Part shown: piece by piece, positions 30,679 to 39,722 of the stretch | Position numbering within the stretch: the first letter of the stretch is position 1 | Layout: every line of letters starts with the position of its first letter | Source: Rhizobium sp. RCAM05350 | Lineage (GTDB): Bacteria > Pseudomonadota > Alphaproteobacteria > Rhizobiales > Rhizobiaceae | Direction: 5' to 3' | Assembly (NCBI GenBank): GCA_024426085.1 | Contig: CP087974.1 | Location: 3,014,001-3,078,000 of the forward strand | DNA length: 64,000 nucleotides | Position numbers and translations under genes: made by a program | Notes under the pieces: model-generated | Databases searched by the model: none | Told to the model about the DNA's origin: nothing | Seen by the model: only the letters and a program-made list of their open reading frames with translations

Positions 30679-31058
30679 GGATCGCCCATGTCGCACTCTG
30701 GACCACGGACCTCGATCGCCTCTGCCGTTTCTGGGCGGACATTTTTGGCGCTACCGTGGGCGATCTTTATGAAAGTGCCCGGCGCCCCGGGTTTTCTTCG
30801 CGGTTTCTGTATTTGAAGGACGGGCCGTCGATCGAGCTGATGCAAGGCCCGTGGATCAGCGGGCAGGACGAGCAGACCGAGCGCCGGGGTTACGCGCATC
30901 TCGCCTTGTCTCTCGGTAGCCGCGAGGCTGTCGATGCCTTGGCAACGAAGGCCGCCGCATTGAGTATTCTTCTGTCACCCGCCCGCATGACGGGCGACGG
31001 CTTCTACGAGGCGGTCCTCAGCGACCCCGACGGCAACCCCATTGAAATCACGGCCTGA
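30675..31058 (+). CDS. VOC-superfamily (glyoxalase/bleomycin resistance-like) protein
   Basis: Intact 127 residues covering two beta-alpha-beta-beta-beta modules. The metal positions of the VOC fold are visible: His in RIAHVALWTTDL, Glu in GPSIELMQGP, His in GYAHLALSLGS and Glu in DPDGNPIEITA. This resembles glyoxalase I-type enzymes, but this short form has many activities and the substrate is unknown. Overlaps the DeoR stop and precedes the MFS gene by 30 bases. Confidence 0.8.
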   Translation: MRIAHVALWTTDLDRLCRFWADIFGATVGDLYESARRPGFSSRFLYLKDGPSIELMQGPWISGQDEQTERRGYAHLALSLGSREAVDALATKAAALSILLSPARMTGDGFYEAVLSDPDGNPIEITA

Positions 31059-31088
31059 CGCCGCCACCGAATTCTACAGGAAAAAACC

Positions 31089-32282
31089 ATGGATCAGCAT
31101 ACCATAACCCCGCCGCAAGCCGCCGTCCGGCAAGGCTATATGCCCAAAAGCCGGCTCGCCGTTTCGCTGCTGTTCCTGATGAACGGCTTCGTCACCGGCA
31201 GCTGGGCGCCAAAAATCCCGGAATTCAAGGACAGGCTCGGTATCAGCGAAAGCGTGCTGGGTCTGCTGATCCTCGCCTTCGGCCTCGGCTCGCTGATCCT
31301 GATGCCGATTGCCGGTGGTTTCATCGCCCGGATGGGGTCGCAGAAGGTGGTAAAAGTGACGGCGATCCTGCTGTCGCCGATGCTTCTGCTGTTGACGCTT
31401 CTTCCCAATGTCTGGACGGCCGTGATCGGTATGCTGCTGCTTGGTGGTTTCGTCGGCGCCATGGACGTGGCGATGAACGCCAATGCGGTTGAAGTCGAAA
31501 AATCGATGCGCCGGGCGATCATGTCGTCCTGTCATGCCTATTGGAGCCTCGGTGGCCTGATCGGTGCTGCGAGCGGCGGTCTGATCATGGCGCATTTCGG
31601 CGTCTATGTGCATGTCATACTCGTCACGCTGGTCTGCCTTTCTGTGCTGGCCGTTGCCTGGCCGATGATCCTTGCCGATCAGCCGCATCCGGATACCGCC
31701 AAGCAGAAGCTGCGGCTGCCGTCCAATCCGCTGCCCTGGCTGATCGGCCTAGTGGCGCTGTTCTCGATGGTGCCGGAAGGCACGGTGCTGGATTGGGGCG
31801 CTCTTTACCTGCGCAACGAACTCGGTGCTTCCGTAGCGATGTCTGGGTTCGGCTTTGCTGCCTTCTCGGCCACGATGGCGATCATGCGCTTTGCCGGCGA
31901 CCACGTCCGCGACCGCTTCGGTGGCGTGAGAACCCTGCGTGTCTGCACGCTGACCGCACTGGTCGGCCTCGTGCTTGCCGGTATGGCGCCGAATGCGCCG
32001 CTGGCCATTCTGGGTTTTGCGCTTGCCGGTGTCGGCATTTCCAACATGGTGCCGATCGCCTTTTCGGCCGCCGGCAACATGCCGGGCCTGGCACCCGGCA
32101 TCGGGCTGTCGGTCGCCACCTTCATGGGCTATTCCGGCATGCTGTTTGCACCGTCATTGATCGGTTTTGTTGCGGAGCATACCGGTTTCTCGATCATCTT
32201 CACCTGCGTGCCCATCCTGTTCATCGTCGTTCTGGCGCTGTCGCATCACGCTGTGCATGCCGATCCGAAGGGGCACGACTGA
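31089..32282 (+). CDS. MFS transporter, YbjJ/FucP-like
   Basis: Intact 397 residues, twelve predicted helices. N-terminus reads LLFLMNGFVTGSWAPKIPEFKDRLGISE, then LLILAFGLGSLILMPIAGGFIARMGSQ, a pattern of the YbjJ-type MFS proteins; an acidic motif AMDVAMNANAVEVE follows helix 4. AGGA precedes the ATG. Likely in one transcription unit with the DeoR and VOC genes, which hints at a carbon source or sugar derivative; no direct evidence of substrate. Confidence 0.82.
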   Translation: MDQHTITPPQAAVRQGYMPKSRLAVSLLFLMNGFVTGSWAPKIPEFKDRLGISESVLGLLILAFGLGSLILMPIAGGFIARMGSQKVVKVTAILLSPMLLLLTLLPNVWTAVIGMLLLGGFVGAMDVAMNANAVEVEKSMRRAIMSSCHAYWSLGGLIGAASGGLIMAHFGVYVHVILVTLVCLSVLAVAWPMILADQPHPDTAKQKLRLPSNPLPWLIGLVALFSMVPEGTVLDWGALYLRNELGASVAMSGFGFAAFSATMAIMRFAGDHVRDRFGGVRTLRVCTLTALVGLVLAGMAPNAPLAILGFALAGVGISNMVPIAFSAAGNMPGLAPGIGLSVATFMGYSGMLFAPSLIGFVAEHTGFSIIFTCVPILFIVVLALSHHAVHADPKGHD

Positions 32283-32288
32283 GCTGCG

Positions 32289-32320
32289 TTGACGGCGGCC
32301 TGTCATCAATTCGCCGTCAA
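32289..32320 (+). repeat. 9-bp inverted repeat after the MFS gene
   Basis: TTGACGGCG and CGCCGTCAA are exact complements with a 14-base loop, 7 bases past the stop. It is terminator-like but has no T-run. Confidence 0.5.
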
Positions 32321-32403
32321 ACCATGAATGTTGCCGTTGACAAGGCGGCTTTCCTCATCCACCTCAGGGAAAGTCGCCGCAACAGCACGTGCAAGGGGCT
32401 TTC

Positions 32404-33658
32404 ATGTCTTCCGCCTTCGATTACGAACCGCAACCCCGCAGGGCCTCCGTTGCCGTCGATGTTGGCGGGGTGATCGTCGGGGGATCCGCGCCCGTGGTCG
32501 TCCAGTCGATGACCAATACCGATACGGCCGATATCGATGCAACCGTCGCGCAGGTTGCCGCCCTCCACCGGGCAGGCTCGGAGCTGGTGCGCATCACTGT
32601 CGATCGCGATGAAAGCGCTGCCGCCGTGCCGAAGATCCGCGAGCGTCTCGAACGCCTCGGCCTCGATGTGCCGCTGATCGGCGATTTCCATTATATCGGC
32701 CACAAGCTTTTGGCCGACCATCCGGCCTGCGCCGAGGCGCTTGCGAAATACCGCATCAATCCCGGCAATGTCGGCTTCAAGGCGAAGAAGGACAAGCAGT
32801 TCGTCGAGATCATCGAACGGGCTATCCAGTTCGACAAGCCGGTGCGCATCGGCGTCAACTGGGGTTCGCTCGATCAGGAACTGTTGACCCGCCTGATGGA
32901 TGACAATCAGGCCAAAGGCTTTCCGCTGACGGCACAACAAGTGATGCGCGAAACCATCGTCCAGTCGGCGCTGATTTCGGCTGAGCTCGCCGAAGAAGCC
33001 GGTCTGCCACGCAACCGCATCATCCTGTCGGCCAAGGTTTCGAATGTGCAGGATCTGATCGCCTGCTATGCGATGCTGTCTGTCCGCTCCAACCACGCCC
33101 TGCATCTGGGCCTGACCGAAGCCGGCATGGGCTCGAAGGGCATCGTGTCGTCCGCTGCCTCGCTTGGCATTCTCATGCAGCAGGGCATCGGCGATACCAT
33201 TCGTATTTCGCTGACGCCGGAGCCCGGCGGCGACCGAACCTGCGAAGTGCAGGTGGCGCAGGAACTGTTGCAGGTCATGGGTTTCCGCCAGTTCATTCCG
33301 GTTGTCGCCGCCTGTCCGGGCTGCAGGGCGCACCACCTCGACGGTGTTCCAGGAACTGGCGCAGAAGATCGAGGCCGATATCCGCCGCAACATGCCGGTC
33401 TGGCGTGAAAAATATCCGGGTGTCGAAGGCTTGAAGGTTGCGGTGATGGGCTGCATCGTCAATGGCCCCGGCGAAAGCAAACATGCCGATATCGGCATTT
33501 CGCTGCCCGGCACCGGCGAGCTTCCTGCCGCCCCGGTCTATATCGACGGCAAGAAAGCGCTGACCATTCGCGGCACCAATATTGCCGGGGATTTCGAGAC
33601 GCTTGTCGGCGAATATATCGAAAAGCGTTTTGGCCAGGGCCAGGCGGCAGCCGAATAG
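32404..33658 (+). CDS. ispG: 4-hydroxy-3-methylbut-2-enyl diphosphate synthase IspG (one frame break)
   Basis: Iron-sulfur enzyme of the MEP isoprenoid pathway, about 418 residues. Start region VAVDVGGVIVGGSAPVVVQSMTNTDTAD; TIM barrel with VRITVDRDE and GDFHYIGH; cluster ligands in CPGCGRTT and in MGCIVNGPGE. One A is inserted near 33326 inside CPGCGR, which would destroy an essential protein if real. Start chosen at ATG (MSSAFDYEP) with AAGGGG 7 bases upstream. Acts with ispA further along in the same pathway. Converges on the LysE gene with a single-base gap. Confidence 0.95.
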
Positions 33659-33659
33659 G

Positions 33660-34298
33660 CTACAGCTTTACCGTCAGCAGCTTCAGACCGGCGAAGGCGA
33701 AGAAACCGGCCATGGCGCCTTCGATCCAGCGGCGTGCTTTCTTGTAGCCGCGGTGCACGGGCTCGATCGAAAACAGCAGCGCAAAGCCCATGAAGATGAT
33801 AACGCCGAGCGCCATACAGCCGCCGATCAGGACGGGCATGACATGCGGGGCGTCTTGCGGCGTGCCGAGCGAAACCAGCGTCAGCCAGGAGAAGATTGCC
33901 TTCGGGTTGGTTAGGTGGATACCGAGGCCCTTGAAGTAGAGACGGCGCAACGAGGGAGGCTGCTTTTCGAGCGGCAAAGCACTTCCCGTCTCCTTGCGCA
34001 TCGCCGCCTTCAATGCCTTGAACGCAAGCCAGAGCAGGTAGAGCCCACCAGCAATCTTCAAAATAAACAATGCATTCCCATAGGTGCTGATCAGCGCCGA
34101 AAGCCCGGCGGCGGCCAGCATCGCCCAGGTGTAGGATCCCGTCAGAACACCGAAGGCCAGCGCCAGTCCCGCATTGCGGCCACGGCTGATCGACGTGGAG
34201 ATGATGGCGACGACAGCCGGCCCCGGCGAAGCGGTGGCTATGATATAGGCGCCCCAGGCGACCATCAGTTGCGGCAGGTAGGGCAGAAGGTATGACAT
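33660..34298 (-). CDS. LysE/RhtB-family amino acid exporter
   Basis: Intact 212 residues, six helices. Family start LPQLMVAWGAYIIATASPGPAVVAII with the SPGP motif, then GRNAGLALAFGVLTGSYTWA and FKGLGIHLTNPKAIFSW. Probably exports an amino acid or homoserine-type compound; substrate not predictable. Stands alone. Confidence 0.86.
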   Translation of the reverse strand: MSYLLPYLPQLMVAWGAYIIATASPGPAVVAIISTSISRGRNAGLALAFGVLTGSYTWAMLAAAGLSALISTYGNALFILKIAGGLYLLWLAFKALKAAMRKETGSALPLEKQPPSLRRLYFKGLGIHLTNPKAIFSWLTLVSLGTPQDAPHVMPVLIGGCMALGVIIFMGFALLFSIEPVHRGYKKARRWIEGAMAGFFAFAGLKLLTVKL

Positions 34299-34400
34299 AC
34301 GATGTCCCCGGACGGTTTTCGTCCGTCAACATGCCTGTTGCTCTCACTTGAGAAACCGCATTCTTGTCACGGTAACAATATTTCCGGACTTGGACTGACG

Positions 34401-35387
34401 TCAGAGAATAGCGTCCAGGGCTTCGATAAGCCGGCTACACTCCTGCGGTGTCCCAACTGTAATCCGCAGGAAATCGGCGATACGCGGGCGGGCAAAATGG
34501 CGTACAATTACGGCCTGTTCCCGCAGGCGCCGGGCAAGCGCTTCGCCGGACTGTTCGGTATGGCGGGCGAAAACGAAATTGGCTTGCGACGGCAATAGCT
34601 CGAACCAGCCTTCGTCATTGATCGCCGCCAGTGCGGCTGCCTGTGCGATCGCATCCAGAGGATAAGAATTGAAGCTGTCCTTGACGCGTTCGATTGCCTC
34701 GACCAGTGGTCGCTGACCGATCGCAAAACCAACTCGGAGGCCTGCCAGCGAGCGGGATTTGGAGAAGGTCTGGACTACCAGCAGGTTGTCATATGCCGCA
34801 ATTAGAGGGACGGCGGTTTCGCCGCCGAAATCGATATAGGCCTCATCGACGATAACCGGCTGATCCGGATGATCCTTCAGTATTTCTTCAATTGCCGCGA
34901 GCGGTAGTCCTGTGCCCGTCGGCGCATTGGGATTGGGCAGTATTATCGCGCCACAGGCGCGCCGGTAGTCGGAAGGACGAATGCGGAACTGGGCGTCCAG
35001 TGGGATTTCCACCGTCTCGATATCGTAGAGCAGACTGTAGGTGGGATAGAAGCTGTAGGTGATATCCGGGTAAAGCAACGGCGCATCGTGCTTCAAAAGG
35101 GCCGCAAAGGCAAAGGCCAGGACCTCGTCCGATCCGTTGCCGGCAAAAACCTGATCCGTCTCCAGGCCATATCGTCGGGCTATTGCCTGGCGCAGCGCCA
35201 GCGCGGATGGATCCGGATAGCGCCGTAGATCCTCTGTCGCCGCGCGGCCGATCGCGTCGAGAACGGCGGGTGACGGTCCATAGGGATTTTCGTTGGTGTT
35301 CAGCTTCACCAAATTCGCCATCTTCGGCTGTTCGCCGGCCAGATAGGGCTTCAGGCGGGAGACCAGTGGCGACCAGAACTTGCTCAT
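34401..35387 (-). CDS. hisC: histidinol-phosphate aminotransferase HisC
   Basis: Intact 328 residues. PLP fold type I: LNTNENPYGPSPAV near residue 28, AGNGSDEVLAFAF, NPNAPTGTGLP, VDEAYIDFGG and the Schiff-base Lys in TFSKSRSLAGLRVGFAIG. It converts imidazole-acetol phosphate to histidinol phosphate, and in rhizobia such copies can also act on aromatic amino acids. Starts two bases after the ispA stop, so it is the second gene of an ispA-hisC pair. Confidence 0.87.
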   Translation of the reverse strand: MSKFWSPLVSRLKPYLAGEQPKMANLVKLNTNENPYGPSPAVLDAIGRAATEDLRRYPDPSALALRQAIARRYGLETDQVFAGNGSDEVLAFAFAALLKHDAPLLYPDITYSFYPTYSLLYDIETVEIPLDAQFRIRPSDYRRACGAIILPNPNAPTGTGLPLAAIEEILKDHPDQPVIVDEAYIDFGGETAVPLIAAYDNLLVVQTFSKSRSLAGLRVGFAIGQRPLVEAIERVKDSFNSYPLDAIAQAAALAAINDEGWFELLPSQANFVFARHTEQSGEALARRLREQAVIVRHFARPRIADFLRITVGTPQECSRLIEALDAIL

Positions 35388-35389
35388 GG

Positions 35390-36298
35390 CTAGTGGTTTC
35401 GGTTGGCAATGAACTGGGCCGTTTGCACAAGGACATCAGCCTTGCAGCCGAATGGCGCCAACAGTGTTTCCGCTTCTGCAACGAGCCGTGCCAGTTCCGT
35501 CTCTGCCCAGGCCTGACCACGCAGCGAGACCAGTGTGCCCTTACCGCGGGCTGCATCCTTGCCGGTCGCCTTGCCCATCGTCTCTGCGTTCGCCGTCAGA
35601 TCAAGTAGGTCATCGGCCAATTGGAAGGCAAGGCCGATGGTCTCGCCATAGGTTCGCATCAGCAGGCGTTCGTCCGGGCTGCTTGCGGCGATGATGGCGC
35701 CCGCCTCGCAGGCGAAACGGATCAGCGCGCCAGTCTTCATCGCCTGCAGCGTGATAATCGCTGCCTCGTTCGGTGCCGATGTCTCTGCCGCGAGATCCAG
35801 CGCCTGCCCACCGGCCATGCCGCCGATGCCCGAGGCGCGCGCAAGAGCCAGCACCAGTTCGGTCTTCTGCCGGTCGGAGAGGTTGGTTTCGGGTGCTGCG
35901 ATGATGTCGAAGGCGAGCGTCAAAAGGCTGTCGCCGGCAAGGATCGCATTTGCCTCGCCATAGGCGATATGCACCGTCGGCTGGCCGCGGCGGAGATCGT
36001 CGTCATCCATGGCGGGAAGATCGTCGTGAACCAGCGAGTAGCTGTGAACGCATTCGAGCGCAGCACCGATGCGCAAGGCCACTTGCCTGTTGCCGCCGAG
36101 AAAGGCAGTGCTTTCCATCACCAGGAAGGGGCGCAGGCGCTTGCCGCCGTTCAGGACGCCATGGCGCATCGCGGCGAGAAGCGGCGCGGGCCGGGCGATT
36201 TCGTCGGCCTGCGGCTCTTCGTGGAGAATGCCGATCAGGCAGGCCTCGACCTCTGCGGCGCTGGTCTTCAGGCGGATTTCAAAGGATGTCTCGCTCAT
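35390..36298 (-). CDS. ispA: farnesyl diphosphate synthase (IspA-type prenyl synthase)
   Basis: Intact, 302 residues from MSETSFEIR. Both Asp-rich motifs are present: first DDLPAMDDDDLRRG (the bacterial FPP-synthase form) and second LADDLLDLTAN; GGKRLRPFLV starts the core. It condenses IPP with DMAPP/GPP to make farnesyl diphosphate for undecaprenol, hopanoids and quinones. The frame is open to 36439 but the extra residues show no family sequence. Confidence 0.92.
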   Translation of the reverse strand: MSETSFEIRLKTSAAEVEACLIGILHEEPQADEIARPAPLLAAMRHGVLNGGKRLRPFLVMESTAFLGGNRQVALRIGAALECVHSYSLVHDDLPAMDDDDLRRGQPTVHIAYGEANAILAGDSLLTLAFDIIAAPETNLSDRQKTELVLALARASGIGGMAGGQALDLAAETSAPNEAAIITLQAMKTGALIRFACEAGAIIAASSPDERLLMRTYGETIGLAFQLADDLLDLTANAETMGKATGKDAARGKGTLVSLRGQAWAETELARLVAEAETLLAPFGCKADVLVQTAQFIANRNH

Positions 36299-36493
36299 GC
36301 GGCGCTGTTTGGCATGACTGCACGCCCGCTGGCAACGGGATTTTGCCATATCGGCAGGCACGGGCCTGGCTTGTTGTGCAACGCCGAGAAAACCGTTCAA
36401 TTTTAGCGGCGCTTGTTCTATGAAAATTGGATGGATCATCAGGCGGGCGTTTCAGGGGTGGAGATTGTACCGGAAACTCGGGAGGAGGAGGAC

Positions 36494-37204
36494 GTGTCTA
36501 CCAGCCGTTCGCGGGGATGGGGCCAGGCCCTGCGTCGGCGCTGGCGCCAAATTCTGCTGATCACCGTTGCGATCGTCCTGCTGCCGTATGTTCTGATCAT
36601 CCTTTATGCCCCAAGCTTCATTCATCCGATTTCGACGTTGATGCTGCGCGATCTCGTGCTTTTCCGTGGCTATGATCGCCAGTGGGTTTCTTTCGAGGAT
36701 ATTTCGCCCAATCTGGTGCAATCCGTGATGATGTCGGAGGATGGCCAGTTCTGTATTCACGACGGCGTCGACTGGATACAGATGCGCGGCGTCGTCAATG
36801 ATGCGCTGGAGGGTGAATCCACCCGCGGTGCCTCGACGATCCCGATGCAGACGGCGAAGAACCTGTTCCTGTGGAACGGCCGCTCTTTCATCCGCAAGGG
36901 CATGGAGCTGCCTCTGGCGCTGGCTTCCGATTTCGTCTGGAGCAAGCAGCGGATGATGGAACTCTATCTCAATGTTGCCGAGTGGGGACCGGGCATCTAC
37001 GGCGCTGAAGCGGCGGCAAGACACCATTTCGGCGTCCCTGCGGCAAAGCTCACCCGGCGGCAGGCCGCACTTCTTGCCGTGTCCCTACCCAATCCGATCG
37101 AGCGCAACGCCGGCAAGCCCGGCCGGGGTCTCAGGCGTCTCGCCTCGCTGATCGAGCGCCGCGCCGGCCGGTCCGGCGAATATATCAAATGCCTTTATGA
37201 GTGA
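36494..37204 (+). CDS. mtgA: monofunctional biosynthetic peptidoglycan transglycosylase
   Basis: GT51 enzyme that polymerises lipid II into glycan strands at the outer face of the inner membrane. With the GTG start (GGAGGAGGAG directly upstream) it has 236 residues, the usual size; the frame is open to an ATG at 36431 and beyond. One N-terminal anchor (ILLITVAIVLLPYVLIILYA). GT51 motifs: MMSEDGQFCIHDGVD with the catalytic Glu, STIPMQTAKNLFLW (a variant of GGSTITQQ with IPM), MELPLALASDFVWSKQRMMELYLN and EWGPGIYGAEAAA. Confidence 0.92.
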   Translation: MSTSRSRGWGQALRRRWRQILLITVAIVLLPYVLIILYAPSFIHPISTLMLRDLVLFRGYDRQWVSFEDISPNLVQSVMMSEDGQFCIHDGVDWIQMRGVVNDALEGESTRGASTIPMQTAKNLFLWNGRSFIRKGMELPLALASDFVWSKQRMMELYLNVAEWGPGIYGAEAAARHHFGVPAAKLTRRQAALLAVSLPNPIERNAGKPGRGLRRLASLIERRAGRSGEYIKCLYE

Positions 37205-37310
37205 GATCAGGTCTTTTCATTGGAGCGCGCTTTGGGATGGTGTCATCCTGGCGTTGTGAAATTCTGCCATCCGGGCCTAATTCCTACCCTCGAAAAGGCT
37301 CGATTATCCT

Positions 37311-38044
37311 ATGGTCTCAATTGATTCGTCCCTCCTCGCCTTTGCCCGGAGTGCCAACAGTACCCCACCACGGCATTTCGGCACCCGCTACGCTGGCGAC
37401 GGCCGCTTCCTGCACGAGCCCGGCAATACCGTAGTTTCCCACGTCACTGCCGGGACGCCTTCGCATGCCGCCATGCTTGCCGTGCGCGATCGATTGATGG
37501 CGATGCCGGAAGCCGCTCAATTCGCCTTCACGCATGCTTCCAGCCTGCACATGACCATCTTCCAGGGCGTCATAGAATATCGCCGCAGCCTGCCCTATTG
37601 GCCAGCCGATATGGCTCTTGATACGCCAATCGATGTGATGACGACCCACTTTCGCGGCGAGTTGAAGAATTTCGCGCCGCTCTCGCCTTTCCGCGCATTA
37701 CCGAGGTGACGCCGCTTGGATTGACGCTTGAAGGCGACAGCGTGGATGACCGACGGAGCCTGCGAGAATGGCGTGACGCCTTTGCCGGGATATTTGGTTA
37801 TCGTCATCCGGACCACGACAGCTACGCGTTCCACATCACTTTCGCATATATTATCGACTGGCTCCCTGACGCCGCTGCTGCCCGCTGGCAGGGGATGCTG
37901 ACGGAGCAACTGGCCTATCTCAAGGAGCAGTCGCCTGTCATCGATCTCGATCCTCCGGCTTTCTGCTCGTTTGAGGACATGAATCATTTCGAAGAACTCG
38001 TTGTCTTCGGATGCCAAGCAAAGACAATAAGGACTGAACCATGA
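37311..38044 (+). CDS. DUF1868 protein, 2H phosphoesterase-like (one frame break)
   Basis: About 244 residues. Two H-x-T motifs about 120 residues apart, SLHMTIFQG and YAFHITFAY, are the signature of the LigT/2H phosphoesterase fold, whose members open cyclic or 2',5'-linked phosphodiesters of RNA-type substrates. The rest (FLHEPGNTVVSHV, PYWPADMALDTPIDVM, ADRR-like DDRRSLREWRDAFA) fits DUF1868. Frame breaks near 37688 (FR then ITEVTPLGLTL). The stop overlaps the GST start (ATGA), so expression is coupled to a glutathione transferase. True substrate unknown. Confidence 0.78.
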
Positions 38045-38688
38045 CCAAGCTCACGCTCTATGTCGGCAACAAGAACTACTCCTCCTGGTCGCTCCGGCCG
38101 TGGCTTGCGCTGGAGGCCTGCGGCGTGCCGTTCGAGGATGTCCTTATTCCGTTCGACTTTTCGGCTGGAAACCCGAATTTCAAGGAAATTTCGCCGACCG
38201 GCCGCGTCCCCGTCCTGCATCATGGCGATATCCGTGTCTGGGAATCGCTGGCGATCATCGAATATGCCGCCGAGCTTTTCCCAGAAGCCGGACTCTGGCC
38301 GGAAGATGCAGCCGAACGTGCTGTTGCCCGCAGCTACTCGATGGAGATGCTCTCCGGTTTCCGGGCGTTGCGCAATGCGTGCCCGATGAACATTCGCCGC
38401 GAAAAGCGGGCGATCGATCTGCCGGATGGCGTCGTGGACGATGTCGAGCGGATCGAGACGATCTGGCGCGAGGCCATCGCGCGGTCCGGCGGCCCGTTCC
38501 TGTTCGGCCGCTTTACGGCCGCCGACGCCATGTTTGCCCCGGTGGTCAATCGTTTCGAAGTCTACGACCTCACCCGCAATCCCGGCTCGCTTGAATATAT
38601 GGATGCGGTGAAGACCCATCCTGCCTTCCAGAAGTGGCAGGAGGCTGCGCTGAAGGAAACCTGGATCGTGTCAGAAGACGAGGCCTGA
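38041..38688 (+). CDS. glutathione S-transferase family protein
   Basis: Intact 215 residues. N-terminal thioredoxin-like domain begins LTLYVGNKNYSSWSLRPWLAL; the SSWSLRP segment carries the Ser expected to activate glutathione, and GRVPVLHHGDIRVWESLAI contains the cis-Pro and the glutathione-binding E-S. The helical C-terminal domain follows (FLFGRFTAADAMFAPVVNR). YfcF/zeta-like bacterial group; substrate unknown. Translationally coupled to the DUF1868 gene. Confidence 0.87.
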   Translation: MTKLTLYVGNKNYSSWSLRPWLALEACGVPFEDVLIPFDFSAGNPNFKEISPTGRVPVLHHGDIRVWESLAIIEYAAELFPEAGLWPEDAAERAVARSYSMEMLSGFRALRNACPMNIRREKRAIDLPDGVVDDVERIETIWREAIARSGGPFLFGRFTAADAMFAPVVNRFEVYDLTRNPGSLEYMDAVKTHPAFQKWQEAALKETWIVSEDEA

Positions 38689-38847
38689 TCCGTTTCTGCG
38701 GTCGCTGTTGCGAAAAAATGCCTGCAGGGACTGGTCAAACGCCTGTGAGGCATGTATAAGCCCGGCAAATTCCGAGATTGACATCTGTTTTTCCCGGCCA
38801 ACGGTCTGGCCGCGAAACAGAGTTTTGCCCGATAAGTGGAGTATGAA

Positions 38848-39033
38848 ATGGCTGTACCTAAAAGAAAAACAAGCCCGTCCAAGCGTGGCATGCGCCGCTC
38901 CGCTGATGCGCTGAAGACGCCGACCTACATCGAAGACAAGAACTCCGGCGAACTGCGCCGTCCGCACCACATCGACCTGAAGACAGGCATGTACCGCGGC
39001 CGTCAGGTTCTGACCCCGAAGGCTTCCGCTTAA
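38848..39033 (+). CDS. rpmF: 50S ribosomal protein L32
   Basis: 61 residues, MAVPKRKTSPSKRGMRRSAD, the standard L32 N-terminus. The alphaproteobacterial form ends CHRC-free with RRPHHIDLKTGMYRGRQV. AAGTGGAG precedes the ATG. Followed by a strong terminator, so monocistronic here. Confidence 0.96.
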   Translation: MAVPKRKTSPSKRGMRRSADALKTPTYIEDKNSGELRRPHHIDLKTGMYRGRQVLTPKASA

Positions 39034-39058
39034 TCAGCGTGCCGTCAGGCAGTTATTG

Positions 39059-39087
39059 AAAGGGCTGGCTTTTCGCCGGCCCTTTTC
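39059..39087 (+). terminator. terminator after rpmF
   Basis: AAAGGGCTGGC pairs with GCCGGCCCTTT (one G-U pair), 5-base loop TTTTC, T after the stem; 26 bases past the rpmF stop. Confidence 0.85.
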
Positions 39088-39265
39088 CGTTGTCTCTACG
39101 TTAGAACCTTTTTCGAGTTGCGCTTTCAGCGGTCTCCGTGGTTTTGCCAAATCAATTCCCTATCTGCCGGGGGGCGGTCATTTTCTTGATCGCAACGCTG
39201 CTGTAAGCAAAGATTGATCTGTGCCGGCCGGGGAGGCTGGTGCGAAAATTTGGGAGCCACTGCCG

Positions 39266-39673
39266 ATGATTGCCGCCATTCCATTGCTGATCGTGCCGTT
39301 CATTTTCTACAATCTCGGAATGATGGGCATTTTGGGAAGCGGCGGGGTCGTGGTTTTCGACGCTACCGTCATGTCGTTGACGATGCTGTCTGGAGCGGTC
39401 TGGACGATGAATGTCGGCGATCTCCTGATCGTCATCGCGCTTGCCCTGCTTTTTGTCGAAATCCTCAAGGCAACCCGCATCAGTTCCAAGGCGCTGATGG
39501 ATCATCTGCTGTCGATGGTGCTGTTCATCGTCTTTCTGGTCGAGTTCCTGCTGGTCGCCAATGCCGCGACCCACGTCTTCTTCATCCTGATGACGATCAG
39601 CTTCATCGACGTCATCGCCGGCTTCTCCGTGTCGATGCGCACGGCCGGGCGGGATGTTTCCATCGGGCTTTGA
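39266..39673 (+). CDS. small four-helix inner-membrane protein, unknown function
   Basis: 135 residues that are almost all membrane: IAAIPLLIVPFIFYNLGMM, then a segment with GDLLIVIALALLFVEILKA, then LLSMVLFIVFLVEFLLV, then FFILMTISFIDVIAGFSV. A charged turn (KATRISSKALMDH) lies between helices two and three. Start chosen at the ATG after GGGAG; an upstream ATG at 39221 adds 15 residues. I do not recognise the family beyond that it is a common small rhizobial membrane protein type. Confidence 0.7.
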   Translation: MIAAIPLLIVPFIFYNLGMMGILGSGGVVVFDATVMSLTMLSGAVWTMNVGDLLIVIALALLFVEILKATRISSKALMDHLLSMVLFIVFLVEFLLVANAATHVFFILMTISFIDVIAGFSVSMRTAGRDVSIGL

Positions 39674-39722
39674 AGGTGGGGGCGCCGCAGGCTGTTCGAA
39701 ACGGCGCGCGGCACGAGGCTTG

